DNA of 14,556 nt from JAWOGN01 sp046496815 (GTDB lineage Bacteria; Desulfobacterota; DSM-4660; Desulfatiglandales; Desulfatiglandaceae). Position numbers and translations under genes: made by a program. Location: positions 1-14,556 of the forward strand of contig JAWOGN010000014.1 in the NCBI GenBank assembly GCA_046496815.1, given 5' to 3'. The first letter of the stretch is position 1. Every line of letters begins with the position of its first letter. This document shows positions 1 through 7,358 of this stretch, piece by piece. The notes under the pieces are model-generated. The model was not told the origin of the DNA, did no database searches, and saw nothing but the letters and a program-made list of their open reading frames with translations.

Positions 1-203
1 GGTTGGCGTTCAATGCGAGTCAGATTTACGAGGCGGTCGAATTCAAGACAGGACTTGCCCCGTATCACAGCCATAATGATGTTTATACCGTAGCCCACCC
101 GGCTCTAGGAGTCGACGCAAAGTATTCCGAACACACCTGGGAGATGCCGTTGAGCGCCGGGGGAGAGCATAAGCACCGAATCCGCAGAGTAGTAGTCATT
201 TGA
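1..203 (+). CDS. C-terminal end of a probable phage tail/baseplate protein (5' partial)
   Basis: The reading frame is open from the window edge to the TGA at 201-203, so only the last 67 or so codons are seen and the true start lies outside. The TTG at position 3 has no visible ribosome binding site and is unlikely to be the start. The visible part has a Tyr-His-Ser-His-Asn-Asp segment, then a Val-Ala-His-Pro-Ala-Leu-Gly-Val-Asp stretch, and ends in a basic Arg-Arg-Val-Val-Val-Ile tail. This resembles, from memory, the C-termini of Gp37-like siphovirus tail proteins, which end in a short beta-rich 'RRVV.I' segment. The next gene also carries a phage-type motif and starts 17 bases after this stop, which supports a tail module. 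The family call is an inference; the fragment alone does not prove it. Confidence 0.45.
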   Translation, partial: LAFNASQIYEAVEFKTGLAPYHSHNDVYTVAHPALGVDAKYSEHTWEMPLSAGGEHKHRIRRVVVI

Positions 204-220
204 CCAAGGAGATGATGTAA

Positions 221-493
221 TTGATAACCCCGTATGACTTCCTGACCGATGTTGACAGGTTCAAGGACCGATTCGACATCAAGACCAAGCTGGCGACCAT
301 CGACCCGGATTACCTTTCTGGTGACCCCAAGGTGCAGTTCGATGGTGAATCCGCTATCACTTCCAAGACGTACAAGGTTCTTGGCGGATATACCCCGCCT
401 CGAAACCATGAACACGCTTTGCGCTTTCTAATTGACCTGAAAAGACCGACGACCCCGGAACAGAAACTTTCCTTACGCGAAAAATATTCTTGA
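221..493 (+). CDS. Small phage-tail-associated protein (90 aa)
   Basis: This is a 90-residue protein. The start is TTG at 221, chosen because an AAGGAG ribosome binding site lies at 207-212 and no in-frame ATG gives a full-length product. The middle reads Ile-Asp-Pro-Asp-Tyr-x-Ser-Gly-Asp-Pro-Lys-Val-Gln-Phe-Asp-Gly-Glu, followed about 10 residues later by Lys-Thr-Tyr-x-Val-Leu-x-x-Tyr-Thr-Pro. That order is typical of small proteins of Gram-positive-type siphoviral tail modules, in which the Tyr-Thr-Pro motif is usually followed by a short strand such as Asp-Arg-Val-Leu-Leu and a final Ile-Leu-Gly. Here the part after Tyr-Thr-Pro diverges (Asn-His-Glu-His-Ala-Leu-Arg-Phe-Leu) and runs into a charged tail. 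This suggests a diverged or decaying copy. With the gene before it, it probably marks the right end of a prophage or phage remnant. No other phage gene follows. Confidence 0.5.
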   Translation: MITPYDFLTDVDRFKDRFDIKTKLATIDPDYLSGDPKVQFDGESAITSKTYKVLGGYTPPRNHEHALRFLIDLKRPTTPEQKLSLREKYS

Positions 494-644
494 ATTCCCG
501 ACACACTATTCGTATTAGGATCAAAAGAAACAATTATTCCCTCAGGACATCGATACCAGCGAGATCGCGTATCTATGCTATGATTCGAATCTGAACCGTT
601 AATGCAAACACGATACGCCACATGACGGTGGCGCTTGGCAGTTG

Positions 645-661
645 CGGGCACTTCGTGCCCG
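645..661 (+). promoter_or_regulatory. Perfect hairpin in the glk leader
   Basis: A 7-bp perfect stem (CGGGCAC with GTGCCCG) encloses a TTC loop and ends 16 bases before the glk start codon. No T-run follows, so it does not look like a terminator. Its position directly before the weak glk ribosome binding site would suit translational control or mRNA protection. A weak promoter candidate lies further upstream: TTGAAT at 490-495, 17 bases, then TATTAG at 513-518. Function is inferred only. Confidence 0.4.
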
Positions 662-677
662 TTGAAAGAACCTACCC

Positions 678-1646
678 ATGAGAAACATACTGTCCGCGGA
701 TATTGGGGGAACCAACAGCCGGTTTGCTCACTTTACCTGTCAATCCGACAATCAGGTTTCACTCGTCGAATCCAAATGGCTCAAAACACGGGATGCCGCA
801 TCATTTCCTGAGCTGCTTTACCGCCTTCAATCAAGCGCTTTCTCTCTTGCCTTTGATCAGGTTGAGGCGGCGGTTTTCGCCGTCGCCGGACCGGTTGAGG
901 GGGGGACATACAGCAAACCGCCTCACATCCCATGGAGGATCGATGTTTCCAACCTCCGTGATGAATTCGGATTGAAAAGATGCGAACTCATCAATGATTT
1001 TGTGGCTCAAGCGTTCGCCTGCCGCTCTCCGGTGATTGAATCCGCCCGACTGATTGTACCCGGAGATATTCGCCCGGAAGCTCCACTGGTGGTGATTGGT
1101 GCAGGCACGGGTTTGGGACAAGCGGCCCTGTTACCCTGTGACGGTAGTGGCTATGTGCCACTTCCCTCCGAAGGGGGTCACGCTTCATTCCCCTTCGAGT
1201 CGGAAAAGGAACTCGGTTACCTGAAGTTTCTGCTGAAAAGGGTGGAGGCGCCATATGTCACAACCGAAACCGTCGTATCCGGCAGGGGCTTGAGTCTGCT
1301 GCACCAATTCCTAACCGGAGAGAAATTGGAGCCGGCTCAGGTGGCATCTCGGCTCAATGAAAATTCTGAAGTCCTGCATTGGATGGCGCGTTTCTATGGC
1401 CGGGTGTGTCGTAACTATGCCTTTCAGTTTCTCGCCCGAGGCGGGGTGTACATTGCGGGTGGCGTTGCCGCAAAAACCCCCGTCCTTGTGACGCATGAAG
1501 CATTTTTGAACGAATTTCATCGCGCAGAGACGAACATGTTCCATGTATTGAAACATATCCCCGTATTCCTAAACTCGAATGAAGAAAGCGGTCTTTGGGG
1601 CGCCGCCCTGCGTGGCGCCCATCAGCTCCAGCTGGATCCAAAATGA
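678..1646 (+). CDS. glk: Glucokinase (Glk family, 322 aa)
   Basis: Cytoplasmic ATP-dependent glucose phosphorylation to glucose 6-phosphate, feeding glycolysis or the pentose-phosphate route. The N-terminal phosphate-binding motif of the sugar kinase/Hsp70/actin fold is at residues 7-17 (ADIGGTNSRFA). The Leu-Ile-Asn-Asp-Phe motif at 104-108 supplies the expected catalytic base Asp107. GAGTGLGQA at 141-149 is the second phosphate-binding loop. EGGHASF at 165-171 is characteristic of the proteobacterial-type Glk family rather than ROK kinases. SGRGLSLLH follows at 201-209, and GGVYIAGGVA near residue 255 is the adenosine-site loop. The length matches the family (about 320). The ribosome binding site is weak (GAAAG at 665-669). 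The gene for 6-phosphogluconate dehydrogenase follows on the same strand after 147 bases, so the two may act together in hexose oxidation, but zwf and pgl are not in the window. Confidence 0.93.
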   Translation: MRNILSADIGGTNSRFAHFTCQSDNQVSLVESKWLKTRDAASFPELLYRLQSSAFSLAFDQVEAAVFAVAGPVEGGTYSKPPHIPWRIDVSNLRDEFGLKRCELINDFVAQAFACRSPVIESARLIVPGDIRPEAPLVVIGAGTGLGQAALLPCDGSGYVPLPSEGGHASFPFESEKELGYLKFLLKRVEAPYVTTETVVSGRGLSLLHQFLTGEKLEPAQVASRLNENSEVLHWMARFYGRVCRNYAFQFLARGGVYIAGGVAAKTPVLVTHEAFLNEFHRAETNMFHVLKHIPVFLNSNEESGLWGAALRGAHQLQLDPK

Positions 1647-1673
1647 GCCATGGAATATTTCCGATTGTATCAA

Positions 1674-1732
1674 TTCGGCGCGTTGAAATCCTGCCTCCCA
1701 TTCCTCCGCTGCTCGGGGGGTCCAGCGCCGAA
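1674..1732. other. Inverted repeat between glk and gnd
   Basis: An 8-bp perfect inverted repeat (TTCGGCGC at 1674-1681 and GCGCCGAA at 1725-1732) flanks 43 bases in the 147-base gap between glk and gnd. There is no T-run, so it is not a typical intrinsic terminator. It could be a regulator-binding site, an RNA structure in the gnd leader, or chance. Confidence 0.25.
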
Positions 1733-1793
1733 CGCTGAGCGCGTATGCGTTACGTCATAGCAACTTTTGAACACAAGCAAGAAGGAGAAAAAA

Positions 1794-2708
1794 ATGCAAA
1801 TCGCCATGATCGGATTGGGACGAATGGGCATGAATATGGCAAAGCGGCTTTTAGCGGGTGGACACGACGTCATCGCTTACAACCGGACGCCCAACAAAAC
1901 AGACCAAATGTCGAAAGAAGGGGCCATTGGGGCCTACTCACTGGTAGAGGTTGCGGAAAAGCTTCAGTCACCACGCGTCGTTTGGATAATGCTGCCTGCG
2001 GGCCGCGCAGTTGACGAGCATATCGAACGGCTGAAAGAGATTCTCTCACCGGATGATATCATAATCGAAGGCGGAAACACTTACTACAAAGACGACCTTC
2101 GGCGGGCGGACCTGCTCGCAGCGAAGGGGATTAAGTTCATAGATGCAGGCGTCAGCGGAGGCATTTGGGGACTTAAAATCGGCTATTGTCTCATGATCGG
2201 CGGCGAAAAGGAGAGTTACCGATTTCTTGAACCCATTTTCAAAACGTTGGCACCCAAGGAGGGTTATCTTCATTGCGGACCCGTCGGCGCGGGGCATTTT
2301 GTGAAAATGGTTCACAACGGCATCGAGTACGGAATGATGCAAGCCTACGGGGAGGGATTTGATATTCTGGAATCCTCACCATACGCTGATTCATTCAACT
2401 ATTCAGAAATCGCTCATCTCTGGAACCAGGGGAGTGTGGTTCGTTCGTGGATACTGGAGCTTGCCGAAGGCATGTTCGCAAAAGACAAAACATTGGCCGA
2501 GATCAGCGGATACGTGGGGGATTCCGGAGAAGGCAGATGGACGGTGCAGCAGGCCGTGGAAAGCGGAGTGTCTGCACCGGTGATCACCTTATCGTTGATG
2601 CGGCGGTTTCGCTCACAGGTGGCGGACTCCTTTTCAGACAAAGTCGTCGCAGCCCTTCGTCGCGAGTTTGGGGGCCACCCTGTGGTTCCTTCCAACAAAG
2701 AGCGGTGA
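1794..2708 (+). CDS. gnd: 6-phosphogluconate dehydrogenase, decarboxylating, short form (304 aa)
   Basis: Oxidative decarboxylation of 6-phosphogluconate to ribulose 5-phosphate with reduction of NAD(P)+, in the cytoplasm. I chose the ATG at 1794 because AAGGAG sits at 1782-1787, 6 bases upstream; an earlier in-frame ATG at 1767 would add 9 Lys-rich residues and has no such site. The Rossmann motif is at residues 5-16 (MIGLGRMGMNMA), and YNRT at 29-32 ends strand beta-2, where an Arg could contact an NADP phosphate. The substrate motif DAGVSGGIWG is at 117-126. Catalytic Lys171 and His174-Asn175 are in KMVHNGIEYG, and Glu178 is present. At about 300 residues it belongs to the short subfamily (GntZ/YqeC-like), not the 470-residue E. 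coli form. Cofactor preference cannot be settled from sequence. The protein ends cleanly with no frameshift. Confidence 0.92.
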   Translation: MQIAMIGLGRMGMNMAKRLLAGGHDVIAYNRTPNKTDQMSKEGAIGAYSLVEVAEKLQSPRVVWIMLPAGRAVDEHIERLKEILSPDDIIIEGGNTYYKDDLRRADLLAAKGIKFIDAGVSGGIWGLKIGYCLMIGGEKESYRFLEPIFKTLAPKEGYLHCGPVGAGHFVKMVHNGIEYGMMQAYGEGFDILESSPYADSFNYSEIAHLWNQGSVVRSWILELAEGMFAKDKTLAEISGYVGDSGEGRWTVQQAVESGVSAPVITLSLMRRFRSQVADSFSDKVVAALRREFGGHPVVPSNKER

Positions 2709-2798
2709 AATACTGGAAATTCAGGCAGGAAAACGTATCATCCAAAAGAACTATGGACAGTACATCCGTTTCGTATTTATTATATCAAATTCGGGTAT

Positions 2799-3087
2799 CA
2801 ATTTAGATTTTTGAAACACGGCGATCGGGGCCGTTGGGATCTCTTTCAGAAGACCGCAACACAAACTCTACACTACACGGTGAACGCCCCCAATCCCGAA
2901 ATAGGCAGCTCGGTAAAGGCAGAGAAGACCGACGTTGCAACAGCGATTCCCTTCCGGGGCTGTCCGGGGTTGAGTTTTGAGGCCCAGCTGCCGTTCCATG
3001 GAGTGAGGGAGGGCTTTGCGGTCTTCTGAAAGAGATCCCAACGGCCCCTGTTGTTCTGCTCAAGAGTTCTTTCAAAAATCTAAATTG
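2799..3087. mobile_element. MITE-like element with long terminal inverted repeats
   Basis: A 289-base element lies between gnd and topA. The outer arms 2799-2816 and 3070-3087 are perfect 18-base inverted complements. After a spacer (10 bases left, 21 bases right) come inner arms at 2827-2859 and 3016-3048, which are perfect 33-base inverted complements. The central 156 bases are not symmetric. A TA dinucleotide lies two bases outside each arm (2796-2797 and 3089-3090), which could be a TA target duplication of the kind made by IS630/Tc1-mariner transposases, but this is weak evidence. No transposase is encoded. Two short frames cross it (72 codons plus, 90 codons minus) and neither has a convincing ribosome binding site. 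It is most simply a non-autonomous transposable element. A very long hairpin acting as an RNA-level barrier before topA is the alternative. Confidence 0.6.
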
Positions 3088-3139
3088 TTACGAAAGAACC
3101 TAAAATGAGTTTAATCCAAACCTTTTAAAGAAAACACCA

Positions 3140-5734
3140 ATGGCGAAGAAAAAAGCAGCAATTCAGAAAAGAAAAACCGCGGCTAGGGCCGATTCAACCG
3201 GCAAACAATTGGTGATTGTAGAATCACCTGCAAAAGCGCGAACCATCAACAAGTATCTGGGCACTGATTACCTGGTGATGGCGTCCGTGGGACACGTCCG
3301 CGACCTTCCAGACAAAAATCCAAAGGGTATCAAGGACCCGGTGCCGGGGGTCGATCTCGAGCATAACTTCAAACCGACTTACCAAGTGATCCGCGGTAAA
3401 GGCAAAACAATTAAGTCGTTAAAAGAGGCGGCCGTGAAGGCTTCGGGGCTATGGCTCGCAACGGATCTCGATCGCGAAGGGGAAGCGATTGCCTGGCACC
3501 TGATCGAGGCACTCGGATTCAAGCATGAGGATGCCAAGCGTGTGGTGTTTAATGCCATCACCAAGAAAGAAATTGAAAAAGCGTTTCAGAATCCACGCGG
3601 AATTGATTTGAATAGAGTCAATGCGCAGCAGGCGCGGCGTATCCTCGACCGGATTGTGGGATATCAAGTTTCGCCCCTGCTGTGGAGAAAAGTTGCAGGA
3701 GGACTCAGCGCAGGTCGCGTGCAATCCGTTGCCGTCAGACTGGTCGTTGAACGTGAAAGAGAAATCGAGGCATTCGTGCCTGCGGAGTATTGGAAACTCG
3801 TCGGGTATTTTACCGCCGAATTGGTCGAGGCGGCTGCCAAGGCGGAGCTCTGGCATCATTGGCTGGCGGAGGCACCGGAGACTCGAAACGGGCGAAAAGC
3901 CAATGGGCGACCAATGCGTGAAAAGAATGCCTGGTTGACGGAACATCACTGCATCGCAGCGGAATTGACTGAGATTGGTGGAAAGAAATTCCAGGCGGCA
4001 GAAATGAATGCTGCGCTGACAGCTGCGCAGCTTGCAGGGTTTGTGCTGGATGGGAAAGCCGAAGAACAGGTTCCTAAAGTCGGGGGGGCTGCAAAAAACG
4101 TGATCGTTCTCAGCGGTCACTTGCGCAACGGGCCGGAATGGCGAGTGAAATCCATTCAGACCAAACGGACCAAAAGCAGACCCTTTGCACCCTTTATCAC
4201 CAGCACACTTCAGCAAACAGCTTCAACACACCTGGGTTTTGCCGCCCATTCCACCATGCGCCTCGCTCAGGCCCTTTATGAAGGGGTGCCCATCGATGGT
4301 ATGGGTTCAGTCGGTCTGATAACCTACATGCGAACCGATTCGACATTCCTGACCGGTGAGGCAATTGGAATGGCGCGGCAATTTGTCAGTTCACAATTTG
4401 GAGATAAATATCTGCCGGATAGGGCAAACGTTTTTTCGTCCTCAAACAAAGCTGCACAGGAGGCCCATGAGGCAATACGGCCTACCGATGTGAACCTAAC
4501 TCCGGATCGCGTTCGTTCCTCACTGAATGACCAGCTGTATAAACTCTACAAGTTAATCTGGGACCGGTTCGTATCCTGCCAGATGACGGAGGCTGAATGG
4601 GACGCAACCACCGTTCTGATATCCGGAATGGCTGACAAAGTTGAAATGGTTTTCCGCGCGACCGGCCGCAGGCTTGTTTTCGATGGGTACTATAGGATCC
4701 TCGGAGTTCCCAATAATTCTGAGGACCTGGTGCTCCCGGAGATTGCTCAGGAGCAGGAACTTGCGCTGTTCCATTTGGATCCGACACAGCATTTTACAGC
4801 GCCACCCCCGCGATATACGGAAGCCTCATTGATCCGAAAGCTGGAGTCCGAGGGTATCGGTAGGCCCAGCACTTACGCCCAGATCATTCAGGTCATCCAG
4901 GCACGCAAATACGTCGAAAAAATCCAAAATCGATTCCATGCCAGCGATCTGGGCAAAGTCGTGACGGATAAACTGATCGAAGCCTTCCCAGAGATTCTTC
5001 AAGTCAGTTACACGCGGGATATGGAACAGCAGCTTGACGACATCGAGGAAAAACATGCCGATTGGGTGGAAATGCTTGAGCGATTTTATGGTCCGTTCAA
5101 AGCGGACCTTGAAGCGGCATATAAGGGCATGGAACACGCCAAATCGGAGACGCAACCTGCCCCCCACATTTGTCCGGAATGTGGAAACAGTACGGTTTAC
5201 CGTTTTGGTCGCAATGGTCGTTTTCTGAGCTGCTCGCAATATCCGGACTGTAAGTTCGCTGCCCCCATTGACCGTGACGGCAACCCCGTTTCACCGGAAC
5301 AGACGGACATCGGCTGCCCCAAGTGCGGCGCCCCCACACTCCTCAGAGGGGGACGTTTCGGTCCGTTTCTCAGTTGCATCAAATATCCCGAATGTGACGG
5401 CATTGTAAATTTAGACAAACGGGGTTGCGTGGCTCCACCAAAGTCGCCTCCTTTATTGACAGACTTACGTTGCCCTAAGTGCGATGCGCCATTGAACCTC
5501 AGGCGCAGTGCTCGCGGGCTTTGGCTTGGCTGCTCCAAATTTCCAAAATGCCGTGGAAGACTGAGCTGGGCTTCGCTCGAAACGGAAACCAAGAAGAAGT
5601 GGGAGAAGGCCCTCGAACAACACGAAAACGCGTTTCCAACTCCGACCATACGAAAGACAGACGGGACACCCACCGGGGAGGCGTACAAACCACATATCCA
5701 GAGCCTCAACCAGAAGAATGGGCAGGCCATGTGA
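3140..5734 (+). CDS. topA: DNA topoisomerase I (type IA, 864 aa)
   Basis: Relaxes negatively supercoiled DNA by single-strand passage. A Lys-rich tail of about 20 residues precedes the Toprim domain: LVIVESPAKA at residues 24-33 with Glu28, and the acidic metal motif ATDLDREGEA at 107-116 (Asp109, Asp111, Glu113). AGRVQSVAVR lies near residues 192-201. The catalytic Tyr396 is in the YMRTDST motif. EAHEAIRPT and SEGIGRPSTYA complete the core. The C-terminus holds three topoisomerase zinc ribbons, each of two CxxC-type pairs, starting near Cys678, Cys726 and Cys778. Between about residues 225 and 300 the domain that follows EYWK is longer than in well-known homologues and Ala/Glu-rich. The ribosome binding site is weak (AAAGAAAA). 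Expression may start from sequence next to or inside the inverted-repeat element just upstream. The gene stands alone and converges with the minus-strand gene that ends 20 bases later. Confidence 0.96.
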   Translation: MAKKKAAIQKRKTAARADSTGKQLVIVESPAKARTINKYLGTDYLVMASVGHVRDLPDKNPKGIKDPVPGVDLEHNFKPTYQVIRGKGKTIKSLKEAAVKASGLWLATDLDREGEAIAWHLIEALGFKHEDAKRVVFNAITKKEIEKAFQNPRGIDLNRVNAQQARRILDRIVGYQVSPLLWRKVAGGLSAGRVQSVAVRLVVEREREIEAFVPAEYWKLVGYFTAELVEAAAKAELWHHWLAEAPETRNGRKANGRPMREKNAWLTEHHCIAAELTEIGGKKFQAAEMNAALTAAQLAGFVLDGKAEEQVPKVGGAAKNVIVLSGHLRNGPEWRVKSIQTKRTKSRPFAPFITSTLQQTASTHLGFAAHSTMRLAQALYEGVPIDGMGSVGLITYMRTDSTFLTGEAIGMARQFVSSQFGDKYLPDRANVFSSSNKAAQEAHEAIRPTDVNLTPDRVRSSLNDQLYKLYKLIWDRFVSCQMTEAEWDATTVLISGMADKVEMVFRATGRRLVFDGYYRILGVPNNSEDLVLPEIAQEQELALFHLDPTQHFTAPPPRYTEASLIRKLESEGIGRPSTYAQIIQVIQARKYVEKIQNRFHASDLGKVVTDKLIEAFPEILQVSYTRDMEQQLDDIEEKHADWVEMLERFYGPFKADLEAAYKGMEHAKSETQPAPHICPECGNSTVYRFGRNGRFLSCSQYPDCKFAAPIDRDGNPVSPEQTDIGCPKCGAPTLLRGGRFGPFLSCIKYPECDGIVNLDKRGCVAPPKSPPLLTDLRCPKCDAPLNLRRSARGLWLGCSKFPKCRGRLSWASLETETKKKWEKALEQHENAFPTPTIRKTDGTPTGEAYKPHIQSLNQKNGQAM

Positions 5735-5754
5735 AATTCGGCCGGCATCCCTGT

Positions 5755-6348
5755 TCATGTTTCAGGAGGTAATTCCACGTAAAGGTCGCTTTTCTCCCAA
5801 TCTCTGGTTTTCTCCTGGGAGGCCTTCAAAAAACATCTCCCTTTTTTGTCACGGATATCGTACACGCTATGCCTGAGGATCGTAACCGGTGTCCCTCCCT
5901 TTAAATGAATTGTGATTTCATATCGACTGAAACCGGCAACAATGCCCTTTACGACCTCGCCCTCAAGCAGCGTGAAAAACAAAACCCGTCTCTCTTTCAT
6001 GAGCGGAAAAAGGGTCTTATTTTTGACGTGGTATCTCTCGCCGGGAGCGATTATCGGTTCCAGGGAAAGGTCCCTGACTCTTCTGTCGACCTTCAAGACT
6101 GGTAATACTGCCCCTGAGAGTTTTTCCGGATACACGATTTTTATATCCGTTTTCGGTATCGTCGCTTCGTTAAGCCCATCGCCTTTAACTTTAAGGTCAT
6201 AGGTCATATTTTCGATGATGGAGCGCTTAACGATGCGTCGCTTGTGGAGATGAAATTCCCAGGGTTCTCCTGAGGCGAGGGCTTCATCGAAAACCGAGCG
6301 TCTGTAGTGCTGATGCAGATATTCTTGGAGTCCTAAAAGATATCTCAT
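5755..6348 (-). CDS. Protein with two tandem Sm/Hfq-like domains (197 aa)
   Basis: I chose the ATG at 6348 because AAGGAT lies 6-8 bases upstream; a longer TTG start at 6375 lacks a site. After an N-terminal helix-like stretch (residues 2-26) there are two segments with the Hfq strand order. The first, about residues 30-74, has hydrophobic strands ending in Ile-Pro-Lys-Thr-Asp-Ile-Lys-Ile-Val-Tyr-Pro, which lines up with the Sm2 motif of Hfq (Tyr-Lys-His-Ala-Ile-Ser-Thr-Ile). The second, about 120-168, is clearer: Leu-Leu-Glu-Gly-Glu-Val-Val-Lys-Gly-Ile-Val-x-Gly-Phe-x-Arg-Tyr, then Leu-Arg-His-Ser-Val-Tyr-Asp-Ile. Here the His of the Hfq Sm2 motif is kept. A linker of about 45 residues joins them. 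Hfq is normally about 70-100 residues with one Sm fold and forms hexamers. This protein could be an RNA-binding regulator forming rings from double units. The fold call is by eye, so the function is inferred. It converges with topA. Confidence 0.6.
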   Translation of the reverse strand: MRYLLGLQEYLHQHYRRSVFDEALASGEPWEFHLHKRRIVKRSIIENMTYDLKVKGDGLNEATIPKTDIKIVYPEKLSGAVLPVLKVDRRVRDLSLEPIIAPGERYHVKNKTLFPLMKERRVLFFTLLEGEVVKGIVAGFSRYEITIHLKGGTPVTILRHSVYDIRDKKGRCFLKASQEKTRDWEKSDLYVELPPET

Positions 6349-6495
6349 TTCCGATCCTTTTTGCTCACACGGCAAAGGGGTCTTTCCGCGACTTAGATTT
6401 GATAGGGTTTTTCGAAGGATCTTACAGCTCTTTCCAATAGTGGAGTGCTCCTGTTAAGCGGTGGGTGATCTTTGCATTATGGGAGAAAGCTTCAT

Positions 6496-6542
6496 GAAAA
6501 CGCAGTGCAAGGGCACCCCTGTTGCGACTCGACTGCGTTTTC
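6496..6542 (-). terminator. Strong stem-loop between the response regulator and the Sm-like gene
   Basis: GAAAACGCAGT at 6496-6506 and ACTGCGTTTTC at 6532-6542 form a perfect 11-bp stem. The loop of 25 bases can form a second short helix (GCAA 6507-6510 with TTGC 6522-6525). Read on the minus strand the stem ends in CGTTTTC, so it could terminate transcripts leaving the response-regulator gene. The A and T blocks are inside the stem, so it is symmetric and could work on both strands. It sits in a 259-base gap with no other gene seen. A processed small RNA is possible but unproven. Confidence 0.45.
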
Positions 6543-6607
6543 GTGTTGTGAGCGCACGTGCGGAATCGCATCCAATCTCACCGGAACCTTGCTGCGAGAA
6601 ACTTTAT

Positions 6608-7114
6608 TCAAGATCGTTCTTTTAAAGTTTGTTTAAGTTCTTCTTCAAATTCCTTGAAAAATTTGTCTTTTTCTTTCCAATCAGGACCGAATCGCTTGTT
6701 GAAGTAACCGCCGAGCCTATCAAAAAGCTTCTGCCACACGGGTTTGCCTCCATCAGTAACTACATCTTCGAGAAATCTTGTGAGCTCAGAGATTTTCTCC
6801 TTTGGGAGAAATGAGATGGCCCCCAATTTAATGGATTTTTTCAAAGATTCGGGTGACAGGGCATGGGCCGTCAGCATGACGGTCGGAAATCCTCTTGAAA
6901 CCGCATTTTTTAATAGCTCAAAACCGTTTACACCCATGATATCTAGGATTACGATGTCATAGGTATAGCTGAGGAGATACTGCAAAGCGGTGTCATAGTC
7001 AGCGGCTTTGTGAATAAGGCACATGTCGAGTTCTTCCTCAACGGTTTCAAGTACATCAGGTTCGTCATCAACCACCAAAACAACTTTGTCCTTCAAAGGG
7101 CTCTCTGAACTCAT
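6608..7114 (-). CDS. Stand-alone response regulator receiver protein (168 aa)
   Basis: Phosphoacceptor of a two-component system, with no DNA-binding output domain. I chose the ATG at 7114, preceded by AAGGAG 12 bases upstream. An in-frame ATG cluster at 7144 would add 10 residues but has no ribosome binding site. The receiver fold has the acidic pair Asp16-Asp17 (VVDDEPD), phosphoacceptor Asp58 (VILDIMG), Thr82 (VMLTAHA) and Lys105 (FLPKEK). All key residues are present, so phosphorylation should be possible. After residue about 120 comes a highly charged, probably helical tail with aromatic residues (Trp, Phe, Tyr), with no recognised domain. This could be a protein-protein output. No histidine kinase is encoded in the window, so the partner is elsewhere. 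The next gene downstream is the Sm-like gene, but a stem-loop lies between them. Confidence 0.88.
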   Translation of the reverse strand: MSSESPLKDKVVLVVDDEPDVLETVEEELDMCLIHKAADYDTALQYLLSYTYDIVILDIMGVNGFELLKNAVSRGFPTVMLTAHALSPESLKKSIKLGAISFLPKEKISELTRFLEDVVTDGGKPVWQKLFDRLGGYFNKRFGPDWKEKDKFFKEFEEELKQTLKERS

Positions 7115-7358
7115 GGCGTTGCGTTTCTCCTTCCTCATCATCATTTGGATAGTAATATAATTTATAGCAAAAATCTGTTCATTGTGGAATAAATAAAATC
7201 AAGACAATATTATTGCGGACTATCCGATCCGCTTCATGGCGGGAGACTTCAAATGCAAACGCCTCAGGGTCGAGCCAATTCTACAAAAACGATCGAGAAA
7301 ACTCCTGATAGAAAAGGCTGGTGGCGTCACTTTTTGGACAGACTTGCGCGGGTCAACC

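Noticed and set aside
2811..3075. Short frames of 72 (plus) and 90 (minus) codons within the inverted-repeat element
   Set aside because: They begin or end in the repeat arms and have no convincing ribosome binding site; better explained by the repeat.
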